Source: Streptomyces sp. NBC_00341 (GTDB lineage Bacteria; Actinomycetota; Actinomycetes; Streptomycetales; Streptomycetaceae). Taken from it: a stretch of 64,000 bases of DNA. The position numbers were made by a program, and so were the translations under genes. This document shows, in pieces, positions 17,597-26,872 of the stretch. The notes under the pieces were generated by a model. It was not told the DNA's origin. It made no database searches and was given only the letters and a program-made list of their open reading frames with translations. The stretch is from contig NZ_CP108002.1 of NCBI RefSeq assembly GCF_041435055.1, forward strand, positions 7,688,001-7,752,000. The letters run 5' to 3'. Every line of letters begins with the position of its first letter. Positions within the stretch are counted from its first letter, which is position 1.

Positions 17597-18849
17597 ACTG
17601 CCCTCACGCCGCCGCGCACGCCGCCACCCCGGACGGCGGAACCGTCGTCATCGACCCCATGGTCCAGGACCTGGACGGTGAGACGGCGAGGCTGCGCGAG
17701 GCCGGCCGGCTCGCCCGGATCGAGCTGCTCGGCGTACCCGCCTGGACGATCACCCGGCACGCCGACGCCCGCCAACTCCTGGTCGACCCGAGGCTGGTGA
17801 AGGACCTCGACGCCTGGGGGCTGTGGCAGAGCGGCGAGGTGACGCACGCGTGGCCGCTCATCGGGATGATCGACGCCGGGCGGTCCATGTTCACCGTGGA
17901 CGGCGCCGAGCACCGGCGGCTGCGCACCAAGACCTCCCAGGCGCTCACCCCCCGCCGGCTGGAGGCCGTCAGGCCCGACATCGAGAAGTTCACCGAGGAA
18001 CTGCTGGACGCGCTCGCGGACGGCGGCAGGGACGGGTCCGTCGTCGACCTCAAAGCGGTGTTCGCGCAGCCGCTGCCGATGCGGGTCGTCGGCATGCTCA
18101 TGGGCGTGGACCCCGCCGAGAACGCCATGCTGACCAGACAGTACAAGGCCTTCTTCTCCATGCTCACCCCGCAGGACGAACGGCTGTCCCTGCTGGCCGA
18201 GTTGGACGTCTTCTACGCCGGGCTGGTCCGCGAGAAGGCCGCACGGCCCACCGACGACCTGACCTCCGCGCTCATCCTCGCCGACGAGGGCGGCGAGCCG
18301 CTCACCGAGGAAGAGGTGGTGGGCAATCTCAAGGCGATGGTCGCGGCCGGCCACGAGACCACCATCGGGCTCATCCTCAACGCGGTACGCGCCCTCCTGT
18401 CCCACCCGGAACAGCTGCGGATGGTCCTCGACGGGGAGGTCTCCTGGGAGACGGTGATAGAGGAGACGCTGCGGTGGGACACCCCGACCACCCATCTGCT
18501 GATGCGGTTCGCGACCGAGGACATCCAGGTGGGTGACGACGTCATAGCCAAGGGCGAGGGCGTGGTCGTCTCGTACCGGGTGATCGGCCGGGACTTCGAG
18601 CAGCACGGCGCCGACGCGGACGCCTTCGACATCACCCGCCCCGCCCCCGTCCGGCACATGACGTTCGGCCACGGACCGCACATCTGCCCCGGTGCGGCGC
18701 TCTCCCGGGTCGAGGCGGGGATAGCGCTGCCCGCGCTCTTCGCCCGGTTCCCCGGACTGCGGCTCGCGGTGCCGGACGCGGACATCCGCAAGCTCCCGGT
18801 GATGACCCAGAACGACATGGAGGCCTTCCCCGTACTGCTCGACGCCTGA
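17593..18849 (+). CDS. cytochrome P450, CYP154-like
   Basis: A 418-residue bacterial class I P450 with the full set of motifs: I-helix AGHETT, K-helix EETLR (Glu-x-x-Arg present) and haem loop FGHGPHICPGAALSR. The GTG start at 17593 overlaps the upstream stop as GTGA, and aggag lies 7 nt before it. In Streptomyces a CYP157 gene is often paired with a CYP154 gene at the end of a conservon; here the pair stands without CvnA-D. The substrate is unknown. Redox partners are not encoded nearby. Confidence 0.9.
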   Translation: MNCPHAAAHAATPDGGTVVIDPMVQDLDGETARLREAGRLARIELLGVPAWTITRHADARQLLVDPRLVKDLDAWGLWQSGEVTHAWPLIGMIDAGRSMFTVDGAEHRRLRTKTSQALTPRRLEAVRPDIEKFTEELLDALADGGRDGSVVDLKAVFAQPLPMRVVGMLMGVDPAENAMLTRQYKAFFSMLTPQDERLSLLAELDVFYAGLVREKAARPTDDLTSALILADEGGEPLTEEEVVGNLKAMVAAGHETTIGLILNAVRALLSHPEQLRMVLDGEVSWETVIEETLRWDTPTTHLLMRFATEDIQVGDDVIAKGEGVVVSYRVIGRDFEQHGADADAFDITRPAPVRHMTFGHGPHICPGAALSRVEAGIALPALFARFPGLRLAVPDADIRKLPVMTQNDMEAFPVLLDA

Positions 18850-18937
18850 ACCGGGCCGGACGGCATATCGTGGCGGTGGCCGTACGGGCGACCGCCACGG
18901 GCCACCGCCTTCGGAAGGCGCGTGTCGAGGTGCGTGT

Positions 18938-18953
18938 GTCGAAGCGCTTCGAC
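18938..18953. promoter_or_regulatory. LacI-type operator 1
   Basis: A perfect 16-bp palindrome, gtcgaagcgcttcgac, 160 bp before the LacI-family gene. The 14-bp core tcgaagcgcttcga recurs exactly at two other sites and with one change at a third. The central CG step and size are typical of LacI/GalR operators. Confidence 0.85.
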
Positions 18954-19027
18954 GGCTGTATGGACACGCTGTGCCAGCAGGTCTAGGCTCGCACCATCCG
19001 TACGCGCCCAAGGTGATGGGTGGGGTG

Positions 19028-19041
19028 TCGAAGCGCTTCGC
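19028..19041. promoter_or_regulatory. LacI-type operator 2
   Basis: tcgaagcgcttcgc, the same core with one end base changed, 72 bp upstream of the LacI-family start. Two sites about 90 bp apart suggest autoregulation, possibly by looping. Confidence 0.8.
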
Positions 19042-19112
19042 CGCAATGGTGTCCGACTGAAGCCGCCCCTCCGCGTGCCGGTGTCCGATGTCGTTCCGTG
19101 ATGGAGAGCCGA

Positions 19113-20120
19113 ATGGTCACCCTTGCCGAGGTCGCACAGCACGCCGGAGTCTCCGCCAGCACGGTGAGCTACGTCCTCAGCGGGAAGCGGTCCATCTCGG
19201 TCCCCACCCGGGAACGGGTGGAACGGAGCATCAAGGAGCTCGGCTACCACCCCAACGCCGGTGCGCGGGCGCTCGCCAGCAGCCGGTCGAACATCATCGC
19301 GCTCATGGTGCCGCTGCGTACCGACATGTACGTCCCCGTGATGATGGAGATCGCCATCGCCGTCGCCACGACGGCCCGCGTCCACGGCTACGACGTCCTG
19401 CTGCTGACCGGCGAGGAGGGCCCCGCCGCCGTACGCCGGATCGCCGGCAGCTCGCTCGCCGACGCCATGATCCTCATGGACGTCGAACTGCACGACGAAC
19501 GGCTGCCGCTGCTGCGCGAGACCGACCGCGCCGCCGTGCTCATCGGGCTGCCCGCGGATACCACCGGGCTCACCTGCGTGGACCTCGACTTCGAGGCGAC
19601 CGGGGCGCTCTGCGTCGAGCACCTGGCCGGACTCGGGCACCGTGAGGTCGCGGTGATCGGTGAGGCTGCGGCGGTGTACGAGCGGCACACCGGATTCGCC
19701 GAGCGGACCGTCGACGGAGTACGGGCCAAGGCACGGGAGGCCGGCGTGCGGGTCCTGCACCGGCCCTGCGAGGGCGGCTATCCCGCGATGGCACAGACCC
19801 TTTCGCGGATATTCGACGAGCGCCCCGGCACCACCGGCTTCATCGTGCAGAACGAGTCTGCGGTGGAGCCGCTGCTCAATCTCCTGCGGCAGCAGGGCCG
19901 GGCGGTGCCGGAGGACGTGTCCGTGGTCGCGATCTGCCCCGAGCAGGTGGCTTCCCAGGCATCGGTCCGGCTGACCTCGGTGGCCATCCCCGCGCAGGAG
20001 ATGGGGCGCCGCTCGGTCGGACAGGTCGTCGCCAAGCTCTCCGGCCGGGGCACCGACGAAACGGAGCTGCTGGCACCGGAGCTGACGGTACGGGAGAGCA
20101 CCGGGCCCGCCCCGAGGTGA
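19113..20120 (+). CDS. LacI-family regulator of the sugar-utilisation locus
   Basis: A 335-residue LacI/GalR-type repressor. The N-terminal helix-turn-helix (TLAEVAQHAGVSASTVSYVL, about 3-22), hinge region and periplasmic-binding-protein-like effector domain (about 60-330) are all present. The ATG at 19113 places the HTH at the extreme N-terminus and has a ggag site 6 nt upstream. Two copies of its presumed operator precede it, and two more lie in the divergent promoter region at 28.7-28.9 kb, which ties this regulator to the importer and glycosidase genes. The inducer is probably a transported oligosaccharide or a product of it. Confidence 0.93.
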   Translation: MVTLAEVAQHAGVSASTVSYVLSGKRSISVPTRERVERSIKELGYHPNAGARALASSRSNIIALMVPLRTDMYVPVMMEIAIAVATTARVHGYDVLLLTGEEGPAAVRRIAGSSLADAMILMDVELHDERLPLLRETDRAAVLIGLPADTTGLTCVDLDFEATGALCVEHLAGLGHREVAVIGEAAAVYERHTGFAERTVDGVRAKAREAGVRVLHRPCEGGYPAMAQTLSRIFDERPGTTGFIVQNESAVEPLLNLLRQQGRAVPEDVSVVAICPEQVASQASVRLTSVAIPAQEMGRRSVGQVVAKLSGRGTDETELLAPELTVRESTGPAPR

Positions 20121-20186
20121 CACCGCACACCTGTGCGCGCACGAGCCGGCCCACGCGAGGGGACCGGCTCCCTCTGTGTGTGCGGC

Positions 20187-20330
20187 TCAGCTCGCGGAGA
20201 CACCGAAGAGCATGACCTCGTAGTCGTATTCGGTGTCCCAGATCCGATCAGAGCCGCCACTGCCGTTGCCGGGGCCAGTGCGAACCCGGTGTGAGCGTGC
20301 GGGTGCGTGGTGCCATGGTCGTCCCTCCAT
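20187..20330 (-). CDS. possible small ORF, perhaps a frameshifted remnant
   Basis: An open frame of 47 codons starting 17 bp after the GH95 stop and on the same strand. Its last 29 codons have about 80% GC in third position and end in DRIWDTEYDYEVMLFGVSAS, a composition unlike random GC-rich DNA. The first 18 codons look non-coding and the ATG at 20330 has no ribosome site. In another frame, the ATG at 20316 has an excellent ggaggga site but stops after 22 codons. A coding region with a frameshift between about 20270 and 20300 would explain both. It could be a decayed gene or a small peptide gene; not recognised. Confidence 0.3.
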   Translation of the reverse strand: MEGRPWHHAPARSHRVRTGPGNGSGGSDRIWDTEYDYEVMLFGVSAS

Positions 20331-20346
20331 GGTGGGTGGGGGAGCG

Positions 20347-22617
20347 CTACCGTGGCCCCAGTTCGAGGACGCGGTCCACGCCGGCCGTCAGCTCCAGCGG
20401 AGCAGCGGTCGATCCGGCGGAGGAATCGGTGAGTGTGCTGCCGCCGCCCGTGCGGACATCGACGCGGGCGTCACGGGTGGGGTGCAGCACCGCGGTCGCG
20501 GTGCCGTCGGCGCACCAGCGCAGATCCAGACCCGCGCCGAACCTGGTCCGGATCCCGAGCAGTTCACCGCTGGGGCAGCCGGTGAGCGGTGCGGGCAGCA
20601 GGACCAGCCGGTGGGGTGTCGACTGGACGAGCGACTCGATGACCGCCGCGGGCAGCGCGTGGGCGGCGTCCGCGTTGTAGACGTCACGCCCCGGATAGTG
20701 CGCGCTCATCAGGGAGTCGTGGAAGAAGTCGCCCGCGAGCACGGCGTTCAGCGCGGCGGAGGCCCTCGCCCCGTCCCGCAGCCGCGCGGCGACCAGCGCG
20801 TGGTGCAGATGGCCGTGGGCGGAGTCGTTCTCCGAGCCGCGCAGCTCCAGCGCGCGATGCGCCGCGGCCGACAGCTCGGGGGTGTCGTACGGGTTGATCG
20901 CGTCCAGCGGCCACACCGGGTAGAGGTGACTGAGATGGCGGTGGTCGTCGTTCTCCTTCAGGCCCGGCCACGCCCATTCCGCGAGGGCGCCGTCCCCGTT
21001 GACGCGGAAGTCGGGGAGCCGGGCAGCCAGGTCGCGCCGCCGGGCGGCCGCCGGGCGGTCGGGGGAGCGGTCCGCCGACACGGTCAGCGCATGACGGGCG
21101 GCGGCGAGGTCCATCGTCGCGTTCACCGTCACCCAGCTCGCGTTGGCGGGCCGGTTCTCCGGCGAGTAGGAGGGCACCAGGGCGACGGCCCCGTCCGGGC
21201 CCGTACGGGTCAGGAAGTCCTCGTAGAACAGGGCCGCCTCGTCCAGCGCCTCGACCAGTCGCGGGTCCGTCACTCCGCCGGCCTCGGCGTGCGCGAGCAG
21301 CGGCTCCAGGAGCCAGTCCGCACCGGCCGTCCACAGATGCAGCGGATATGCGCGCTGGTAGTGGCGGGTGTGGCCGGATTCACCGTCGGTGTGGGAGGGG
21401 GCGACGATGCCCCGCGCTCCGAAGACCGCCCGCGCGTTGTCCCGCCAGTCACCGAGCTGGCCGTACACCAGGGCGGCTTGCGCCAGGGACACCTCCGGCA
21501 GCGCCGCGGCCGCCGCGGAGGCGATCTGGAGGTTGAGATTGGCGTTGGTGGTGAACGCCCCCGACCAGGCGGTGTCCCAGTCGCCCGTCCACAGCCCCGT
21601 CAGCCGGGGCGGCAGCACACCGGAGGACGAGAGCAAGTGGTAGCGCCCCGCCGCGAACAGCCGCTCCAGCAGCGCGGGGCTGCCCGCGAGGCACACCAAC
21701 TCGCTGCCGGGCAACAACCGTTCCGCCGGATCCGTGTCCAGGGTGAGGGAGGCCCGCTCGAAGGCGGGACGGTGCAGCGCGACGTGCCGGTCGAGCAGTG
21801 CCCCGTAGCCGTCCCCCGGCAGCGCGGCGCACTCCGCCGCGAGATCGAGGTCACCCGCGTGGCGCCGCACCCGGGTGAGCAGCAGCAGGCTCCTGGCCCC
21901 CTCGACGCGGATGCCCTCGCCCGATACGGAGACCCGCCCGCCGTCCGCCCGGACGACGGCCACCCCGGTGTACGCCGACTCGCTGTCCGGGTAGCCCGCC
22001 CGCAGCGTCAGCCTGCCGCCGCCCGGAGTCAGCGCGGTGCTGCGCCCGATCGCCAGCCGGGGCGGTGCGCCGGGCAGGGCGTGGTCCAGGGTCAGGTCCA
22101 CCGCGAGCCCGGGGCCGGTCACCCGCTGCACGATCACGTCGTGCGCGCGGGAGACGAAGACCTGGCTGCGCCGGCCCTCGCTGACGGCCGTGATCTCACC
22201 CGTGGCGAAGTCGACCGTGCGCCGGTAGCCGGTGTACGCCGGGTCGTCACCGGGGACGGGCACAGAGGCGGGGTCGGGCACCGAGCCGGGGACGGGGCGG
22301 ATCCTGGTCTGGAACGCCGGGTGGAAGGGCTGCACCCAGACCAGTGGCCGCCCCGCGCCGAACCGCTCACCCGCTGTGGTGTCCCCGGCGAGCAGGGCAT
22401 CCCGCAGCCCCTCGATCCGGTGCGCCAGCTCGGGCGGGCGGAGGTGCTCGCTGCCGTTGGGCCGGACCAGCGTGTGGTGGTTGACGATGACCCGGTCGTC
22501 GGCCGGGTCCCCGTACACCATGGCGCCGTGCCGGCCGTTGCCGCCGAGAAAGGCGTCCTCCCAGCGGGCGGCGGGGCGGGGCTCCCAGGTGCCGTCGATG
22601 TGCGCGCGCCCGGTCAC
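20347..22617 (-). CDS. GH95-family glycoside hydrolase (alpha-L-fucosidase/alpha-L-galactosidase type)
   Basis: A 756-residue enzyme of GH95 layout: N-terminal beta-sandwich starting at WEDAFLGGNGRHGAMVYGD, then an (alpha/alpha)6 barrel with TTNANLNLQI, SYSPENRP and RHLSHLYPVWPLDAI, which match conserved GH95 stretches. Family members remove alpha-1,2-linked L-fucose or L-galactose, for example from xyloglucan side chains. There is no signal peptide, so it should act in the cytoplasm on imported oligosaccharides. The GTG start at 22617 overlaps the GH42 stop (GTGA), so the two genes are coupled. It closes the operon that begins with the binding protein. Confidence 0.85.
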   Translation of the reverse strand: MTGRAHIDGTWEPRPAARWEDAFLGGNGRHGAMVYGDPADDRVIVNHHTLVRPNGSEHLRPPELAHRIEGLRDALLAGDTTAGERFGAGRPLVWVQPFHPAFQTRIRPVPGSVPDPASVPVPGDDPAYTGYRRTVDFATGEITAVSEGRRSQVFVSRAHDVIVQRVTGPGLAVDLTLDHALPGAPPRLAIGRSTALTPGGGRLTLRAGYPDSESAYTGVAVVRADGGRVSVSGEGIRVEGARSLLLLTRVRRHAGDLDLAAECAALPGDGYGALLDRHVALHRPAFERASLTLDTDPAERLLPGSELVCLAGSPALLERLFAAGRYHLLSSSGVLPPRLTGLWTGDWDTAWSGAFTTNANLNLQIASAAAAALPEVSLAQAALVYGQLGDWRDNARAVFGARGIVAPSHTDGESGHTRHYQRAYPLHLWTAGADWLLEPLLAHAEAGGVTDPRLVEALDEAALFYEDFLTRTGPDGAVALVPSYSPENRPANASWVTVNATMDLAAARHALTVSADRSPDRPAAARRRDLAARLPDFRVNGDGALAEWAWPGLKENDDHRHLSHLYPVWPLDAINPYDTPELSAAAHRALELRGSENDSAHGHLHHALVAARLRDGARASAALNAVLAGDFFHDSLMSAHYPGRDVYNADAAHALPAAVIESLVQSTPHRLVLLPAPLTGCPSGELLGIRTRFGAGLDLRWCADGTATAVLHPTRDARVDVRTGGGSTLTDSSAGSTAAPLELTAGVDRVLELGPR

Positions 22618-24590
22618 GGCGCGGGGTTTCTCAGTACGGCCACACCGTGCCGGCCCAGCTCCACCTGGCCCCGCACCGCACGGCCGGTCAGCAGGTCCTC
22701 CGGGGCGCCGGGCACGGTCACGGTGACCGGGGCCCGCCCGTGGTTGAGCAGGAAGAGCAGCTCGCCGCGGCGGACCGCCTCCACCCCGTCGGGCAGCCCC
22801 GCCAGCACCGGCTGCGCCCCGGCCTCCCGGGCCACCCCGCCCAGCAGCGCGCGCAGCGCCTCCGGTTCCGGGAGCGTCGACAGGTACCAGGCCCGGCCCC
22901 GGCGCAGCACCGCGGGCAGCCCGGCCAGCTCGCCGTCGCGGTAGGCGGCCACCACCTCTGTGCCCGCCTCCGCCTCCAGCTCCTCGGACCAGAGGCCGCC
23001 CCGGAAACCGTCGCACCGCACGGCCGCGCCCGCGTCGAGCGGCCACCACTCGTGCAGGGTCCTGATGCCGAAGAGTTCACGCAGCCGCACGTCCATGCCG
23101 CCCGGCCTGATCCGGTCGTCCACGTCCGCGACCCCGCTGAAGAACCCGCAGACCAGCCTCCCGCCGCCGCGCACGTAGGCCACGAGGTTGTCGATCGCGG
23201 TGTCGTCGAGCAGGTAGAGGTGCGGCACGGCCACCGCCCTGAACCGGCTCAGATCGGCGTCCGGCCGGGCGAACTCCGTGGCGAACCCCTCCTCCCACAG
23301 CGCCCGGTGCCAGCTCCGTACCACCTCGGTGTAGTCCAGCAGGGCGGACGGCCTGCCCTCCTGCGCGCCCGCCCACCAGGAGTCCCAGTCGTGCAGGATC
23401 GCCACGTCCGCGCCGACCCCGCTGCCGCCGACGGCCGGGCCGATCACGGCCAGCTCCGCCCCCAGACGCTTGATCTCCCGGAAGGTGCGGCCCTGTTCTC
23501 CGGCGTGGCTGAGCATCCCGGAATGGAACTTCTCCGAGCCCTGCCGGGACTGGCGCCACTGGAAGTAGCAGACGGCGTCCGCGCCACGCGCCACCGCCTG
23601 GAGCGACCAGAGCCGGTTCAGTCCCTCCGGTTTGGGGTGGTTGACCCCACGCCAGTTGACCGGCCCCGCGGCCTGTTCCATGAGCATCCACGGCCCGGCG
23701 GCCTGCGAGCGCGTCATGTCGGCGATCATCGCGTTGTACTGGCCGCCGTGCGGGTCCCGGGGGTCCGGGTAGATGTCGACGGAGACGATGTCCTCCTGCG
23801 CGGACCACGCCCAGGCGTCCTGTCCCGACCACAGCGGCATGAAGTTGGTGGTCACCGGGATGTGCGGGGTGTGCCGGGCGACGATGTCGCGCTCGGCGAC
23901 GTAGCACTCCATCAGCGCGTCGGAGGTGAACCGCTTGAAGTCCAGTACCTGTGCCGGGTTCTTCATGTACTGCGCCTTGCGCGGCGGCAGGATCTCCGCC
24001 CACGCGTCGTAGCGCTGGCTCCAGAACGCGGTGCCCCAGGCCTCGTTGAGCGCGTCGACCGTGCCGTACCGGCTGCGCAGCCAGCGGCGGAAGTGGGCGG
24101 CCGTCCCGTCGCACCAGCAGTGCGTGCAGTACTCGTTGTTGATATGCCAGACGGTGAGCGCCGGGTGGTCCGCGTACCGGGCGGCGAGGTCCTCGGTGAG
24201 AGCGGCGGCGTAGCGGCGGTAGACCGGGGAGCTCGCGCAGAACTGCTGGCGCGAGCCGTACCAGATGACGGAACCGTCCTCCGCGCGCGGCAGCGTCTCG
24301 GGGTGCCGCGACCCCATCCAGGGCGGCGGGGAGGCGGTCGGGGTGGCGAGCACGACGCCGATCCCATGGGCGTGCATCAGGTCCATCAGCGTGTCCAGCC
24401 AGCCGAACTCCCTTGCGCCGGGGCGGGGTTCGATCTTCGCCCAGGAGAAGACGCCGAGGGTGACGGAGTTGACCCCGGCCTCCTTCATCAGCCGGGCGTC
24501 GTCCTCCCACACCTCCTCGGGCCACTGCTCGGGGTTGTAGTCGCCTCCGAAGAGGATGCGGCCGCGGGCCGCGTCGCGCAGGGACGGCAT
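22614..24590 (-). CDS. GH42 beta-galactosidase
   Basis: A 658-residue GH42 enzyme. The (beta/alpha)8 barrel begins with GGDYNPEQWP, the acid/base is Glu153 in WHINNEYC, and the nucleophile is Glu305 in MLMEQAAG. Cys118, Cys155, Cys158 and Cys160 match the metal-site cysteines seen in many members. Trimerisation and C-terminal beta domains follow. No signal peptide is present, so it acts in the cytoplasm. It would cleave terminal beta-galactosyl residues. It lies 52 bp after the second permease gene and overlaps the GH95 gene. Confidence 0.93.
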   Translation of the reverse strand: MPSLRDAARGRILFGGDYNPEQWPEEVWEDDARLMKEAGVNSVTLGVFSWAKIEPRPGAREFGWLDTLMDLMHAHGIGVVLATPTASPPPWMGSRHPETLPRAEDGSVIWYGSRQQFCASSPVYRRYAAALTEDLAARYADHPALTVWHINNEYCTHCWCDGTAAHFRRWLRSRYGTVDALNEAWGTAFWSQRYDAWAEILPPRKAQYMKNPAQVLDFKRFTSDALMECYVAERDIVARHTPHIPVTTNFMPLWSGQDAWAWSAQEDIVSVDIYPDPRDPHGGQYNAMIADMTRSQAAGPWMLMEQAAGPVNWRGVNHPKPEGLNRLWSLQAVARGADAVCYFQWRQSRQGSEKFHSGMLSHAGEQGRTFREIKRLGAELAVIGPAVGGSGVGADVAILHDWDSWWAGAQEGRPSALLDYTEVVRSWHRALWEEGFATEFARPDADLSRFRAVAVPHLYLLDDTAIDNLVAYVRGGGRLVCGFFSGVADVDDRIRPGGMDVRLRELFGIRTLHEWWPLDAGAAVRCDGFRGGLWSEELEAEAGTEVVAAYRDGELAGLPAVLRRGRAWYLSTLPEPEALRALLGGVAREAGAQPVLAGLPDGVEAVRRGELLFLLNHGRAPVTVTVPGAPEDLLTGRAVRGQVELGRHGVAVLRNPAP

Positions 24591-24642
24591 GGCGTCTCTC
24601 GTTCCTTGGAATGGGTTCTGCGACAGGGAGCTCGGTTGTGGA

Positions 24643-25614
24643 TCAGCCCTTCACGGCGCCCGTGAGCATGCCCTTCTGGAAGTGCTTCTGGACGAACGGC
24701 GACAGCACCGCGACCGGGATCAGCGCGAGGATCATGACCGCCATCTGCACGGCGAGGCTGTTGATCGCCCCGCTGCTGACCGCCGCACCCATGGCGCCCG
24801 GGGGGACTTGGTGCTGGAGGACCAGCTGACGCAGGATCATCTGGAGCGGGTACTTGTCGCTGTCCTGGATGTAGAGCATCGCGTTGAACCACTGGCTCCA
24901 GTAGCCGACCGCGTAGAACAGCGAGATCACGGCGATCACCGCACGCGACAGCGGCATGATGATCTGGAGCAGGATGCGCCACTCGCCGGCGCCGTCGATG
25001 CGGGCGGCGTCGATGAGTTCGGGTGCGGTGTCCATGAAGAAGCCGCGCAGGACCAGCACGTTGAAGACGCTGATCGCGCTGGGCAAAATCATCGACCAGT
25101 AGCTGTCGCTCAGCCCGATGCCGGTGACCAGCAGATACGTCGGGATGAGACCGGCACCGAAGAACATCGTGGCCATCAGGGTCATCAGCAGCGGACGGTG
25201 CGCGTACGAATCGCGGCGGCTCAGCCCGTACGCGCACAGGACGGAGACGACCATGCTGACCACGGTGCCGACGACGGTGAGGCCGACGCTCACGGCGGCC
25301 GCGCGGGTCACCGCACCTCCGCTGAGCAGCTCCTTGTAGGCGATGAAGGTGATGTGCCTCGGCCAGACGACCAGGCCGCCGGCCTCGTTGATCGTCCTGG
25401 TGTCGGAGAGGCTGGTGACGAGCACCACCCAGATCGGGATGATCACGACCGCGCAGATCGCGACGAGACCGAATCCCTTGAAGGCGAGACCCGCCTTGGT
25501 GGGCTCCTCCTCCCACACCGGGCGGGGTTCCATGCGCAGGGCGCGCTGGAGCGGGGTCTCGGTGCGGGGCGCGGGGTCCACCGGGTCCTTCGCACGTTCC
25601 AGGAGAGTTGTCAT
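24643..25614 (-). CDS. carbohydrate ABC transporter permease, LplC/MalG type
   Basis: A 323-residue inner-membrane permease with six predicted helices after a cytoplasmic N-tail of about 45 residues. The EAA loop, ELIDAARIDGAGEWRILLQI, contacts the ATPase. It pairs with the permease encoded just upstream; the ATG overlaps that gene's stop by 4 bp. No ATPase is encoded in the cluster, which is normal for CUT1 importers in Streptomyces that share the MsiK ATPase. Confidence 0.93.
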   Translation of the reverse strand: MTTLLERAKDPVDPAPRTETPLQRALRMEPRPVWEEEPTKAGLAFKGFGLVAICAVVIIPIWVVLVTSLSDTRTINEAGGLVVWPRHITFIAYKELLSGGAVTRAAAVSVGLTVVGTVVSMVVSVLCAYGLSRRDSYAHRPLLMTLMATMFFGAGLIPTYLLVTGIGLSDSYWSMILPSAISVFNVLVLRGFFMDTAPELIDAARIDGAGEWRILLQIIMPLSRAVIAVISLFYAVGYWSQWFNAMLYIQDSDKYPLQMILRQLVLQHQVPPGAMGAAVSSGAINSLAVQMAVMILALIPVAVLSPFVQKHFQKGMLTGAVKG

Positions 25615-26744
25615 TTCTTGGAGTACACCCCCTGCTCACCCAGCATGTGGGCGACCTTGTTGGCACCCAGCACCATGGCGACGCTGAACAGCCCCTTGAA
25701 GATCCCGGCGGCGGCCGCGTAGCCGAAGTCACCGGTCTTGATGCCCGTCCACCAGATGTAGGTGTCCAGGATTTCCGAGGCCCCGGCCCCGGCCTGGTCG
25801 CGCTGGAGCAGGATCTGCTCGAAGTCGAGGTTGAGCGCGCTGCCCACCCGCAGGACGAGCAGCAGCGCGATGACCGGGCGCAGCGCCGGCAGCGTCACGT
25901 GCCACATGCGGCGCCAGCGGCCCGCCCCGTCCACGGCGGCGGCCTCGTACAGATCGGTGTTGACGGCGGCGAGCGCGGCGAGGAAGACGATGACGCCCCA
26001 GCCGGCGTCCTTCCACACGGCCTGGGCGGAGACCAGGAACTTGAAGAAGCCCGGATTGGTCATCAGGTCGAAGCCCTCGTGACCGTGGTCGCGCAGCCAC
26101 TGGGCGACCAGCCCGGCGCCGCCGAACATCTGCTGGAAGACGGTGACGACCAGCACCCAGGAGAAGAAGTGCGGCAGGTAGACGACGGCCTGCACCCAGG
26201 CCCGCACCCGGGCGCTCATGATCGTGTTGAGCAGCAGCGCGACCGCGATCGGGATGGGGAAGAAGAGGACGAGCTGTGTGACGAAGATGACCAGGGTGTT
26301 GATGAGGACTTCCCAGAAGCGGTAGTCCTCGAGGATCCGGGTGAAATTGTCGAACCCGACGAAGGGGCTGCCGGTGATGCCCAGGTCGTAGACGTCGTAG
26401 TCCTGGAAGGCCACGATGTTCCCGAGCAGCGGGATGTAGTTGAAGATCAGCAGCAGGGCGATGGCCGGCAGCGTCATCAGCACCAGGGTGCGGTCGCGCC
26501 GCAGCCGCTGGCGCCAGGTGATGCCTCCCGCCTGCGGTCCGTTCCTCACCGGTCTGCTCTTCGCCGGTCGGCTCTTCGGCGTACGGGCACGGCGGGCTCC
26601 GCTCGTCCGTGACCTGCCCGTTTGCCCGCCGGTCGGGTCCTTGCCGTCTCCCTCGCCGTCACCGGTGCCGCTGCCGCCGGCCGGGGCGTCCGCCCCGTCG
26701 GCGGTGCGGTCCGGGTCGGTCGCGACCGTGGCCCGTGGCTTCAC
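25611..26744 (-). CDS. carbohydrate ABC transporter permease, LplB/MalF type
   Basis: A 377-residue permease with about six helices from residue 92 on. The EAA loop reads YEAAAVDGAGRWRRMWHVTL. The first about 75 residues are a low-complexity Asp/Gly/Arg/Pro-rich cytoplasmic tail that is unusually long for the family. The start at GTG 26744 has ggga(g) 6 nt upstream; it could begin later, for example near the hydrophobic segment, but no better site was seen. It lies 128 bp downstream of the binding-protein gene and overlaps the next permease by 4 bp. Confidence 0.9.
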   Translation of the reverse strand: MKPRATVATDPDRTADGADAPAGGSGTGDGEGDGKDPTGGQTGRSRTSGARRARTPKSRPAKSRPVRNGPQAGGITWRQRLRRDRTLVLMTLPAIALLLIFNYIPLLGNIVAFQDYDVYDLGITGSPFVGFDNFTRILEDYRFWEVLINTLVIFVTQLVLFFPIPIAVALLLNTIMSARVRAWVQAVVYLPHFFSWVLVVTVFQQMFGGAGLVAQWLRDHGHEGFDLMTNPGFFKFLVSAQAVWKDAGWGVIVFLAALAAVNTDLYEAAAVDGAGRWRRMWHVTLPALRPVIALLLVLRVGSALNLDFEQILLQRDQAGAGASEILDTYIWWTGIKTGDFGYAAAAGIFKGLFSVAMVLGANKVAHMLGEQGVYSKK

Positions 26745-26872
26745 CGTGTGCTCCCCATGTCGTGCTCTCCGCCCTGGCCGCCGGGGGTCGTGCGCCCGGC
26801 GGGCCCTCGTGCTGTCCTGCGTACGGTTGGTGCGCGTCGTACGTGTCGTACGCGCTGTACGTGCCGTACGCG

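Noticed and set aside
20233..22944. Long plus-strand frame opposite GH95
   Set aside because: Arg/Gln/Gly-rich shadow; the minus-strand frame carries the GH95 motifs and a coupled start.
26820..26872. Cluster of tacg/cgtacg palindromic hexamers between binding-protein and permease genes
   Set aside because: Short, irregular spacing and common in Streptomyces DNA; no clear hairpin or operator could be defined.
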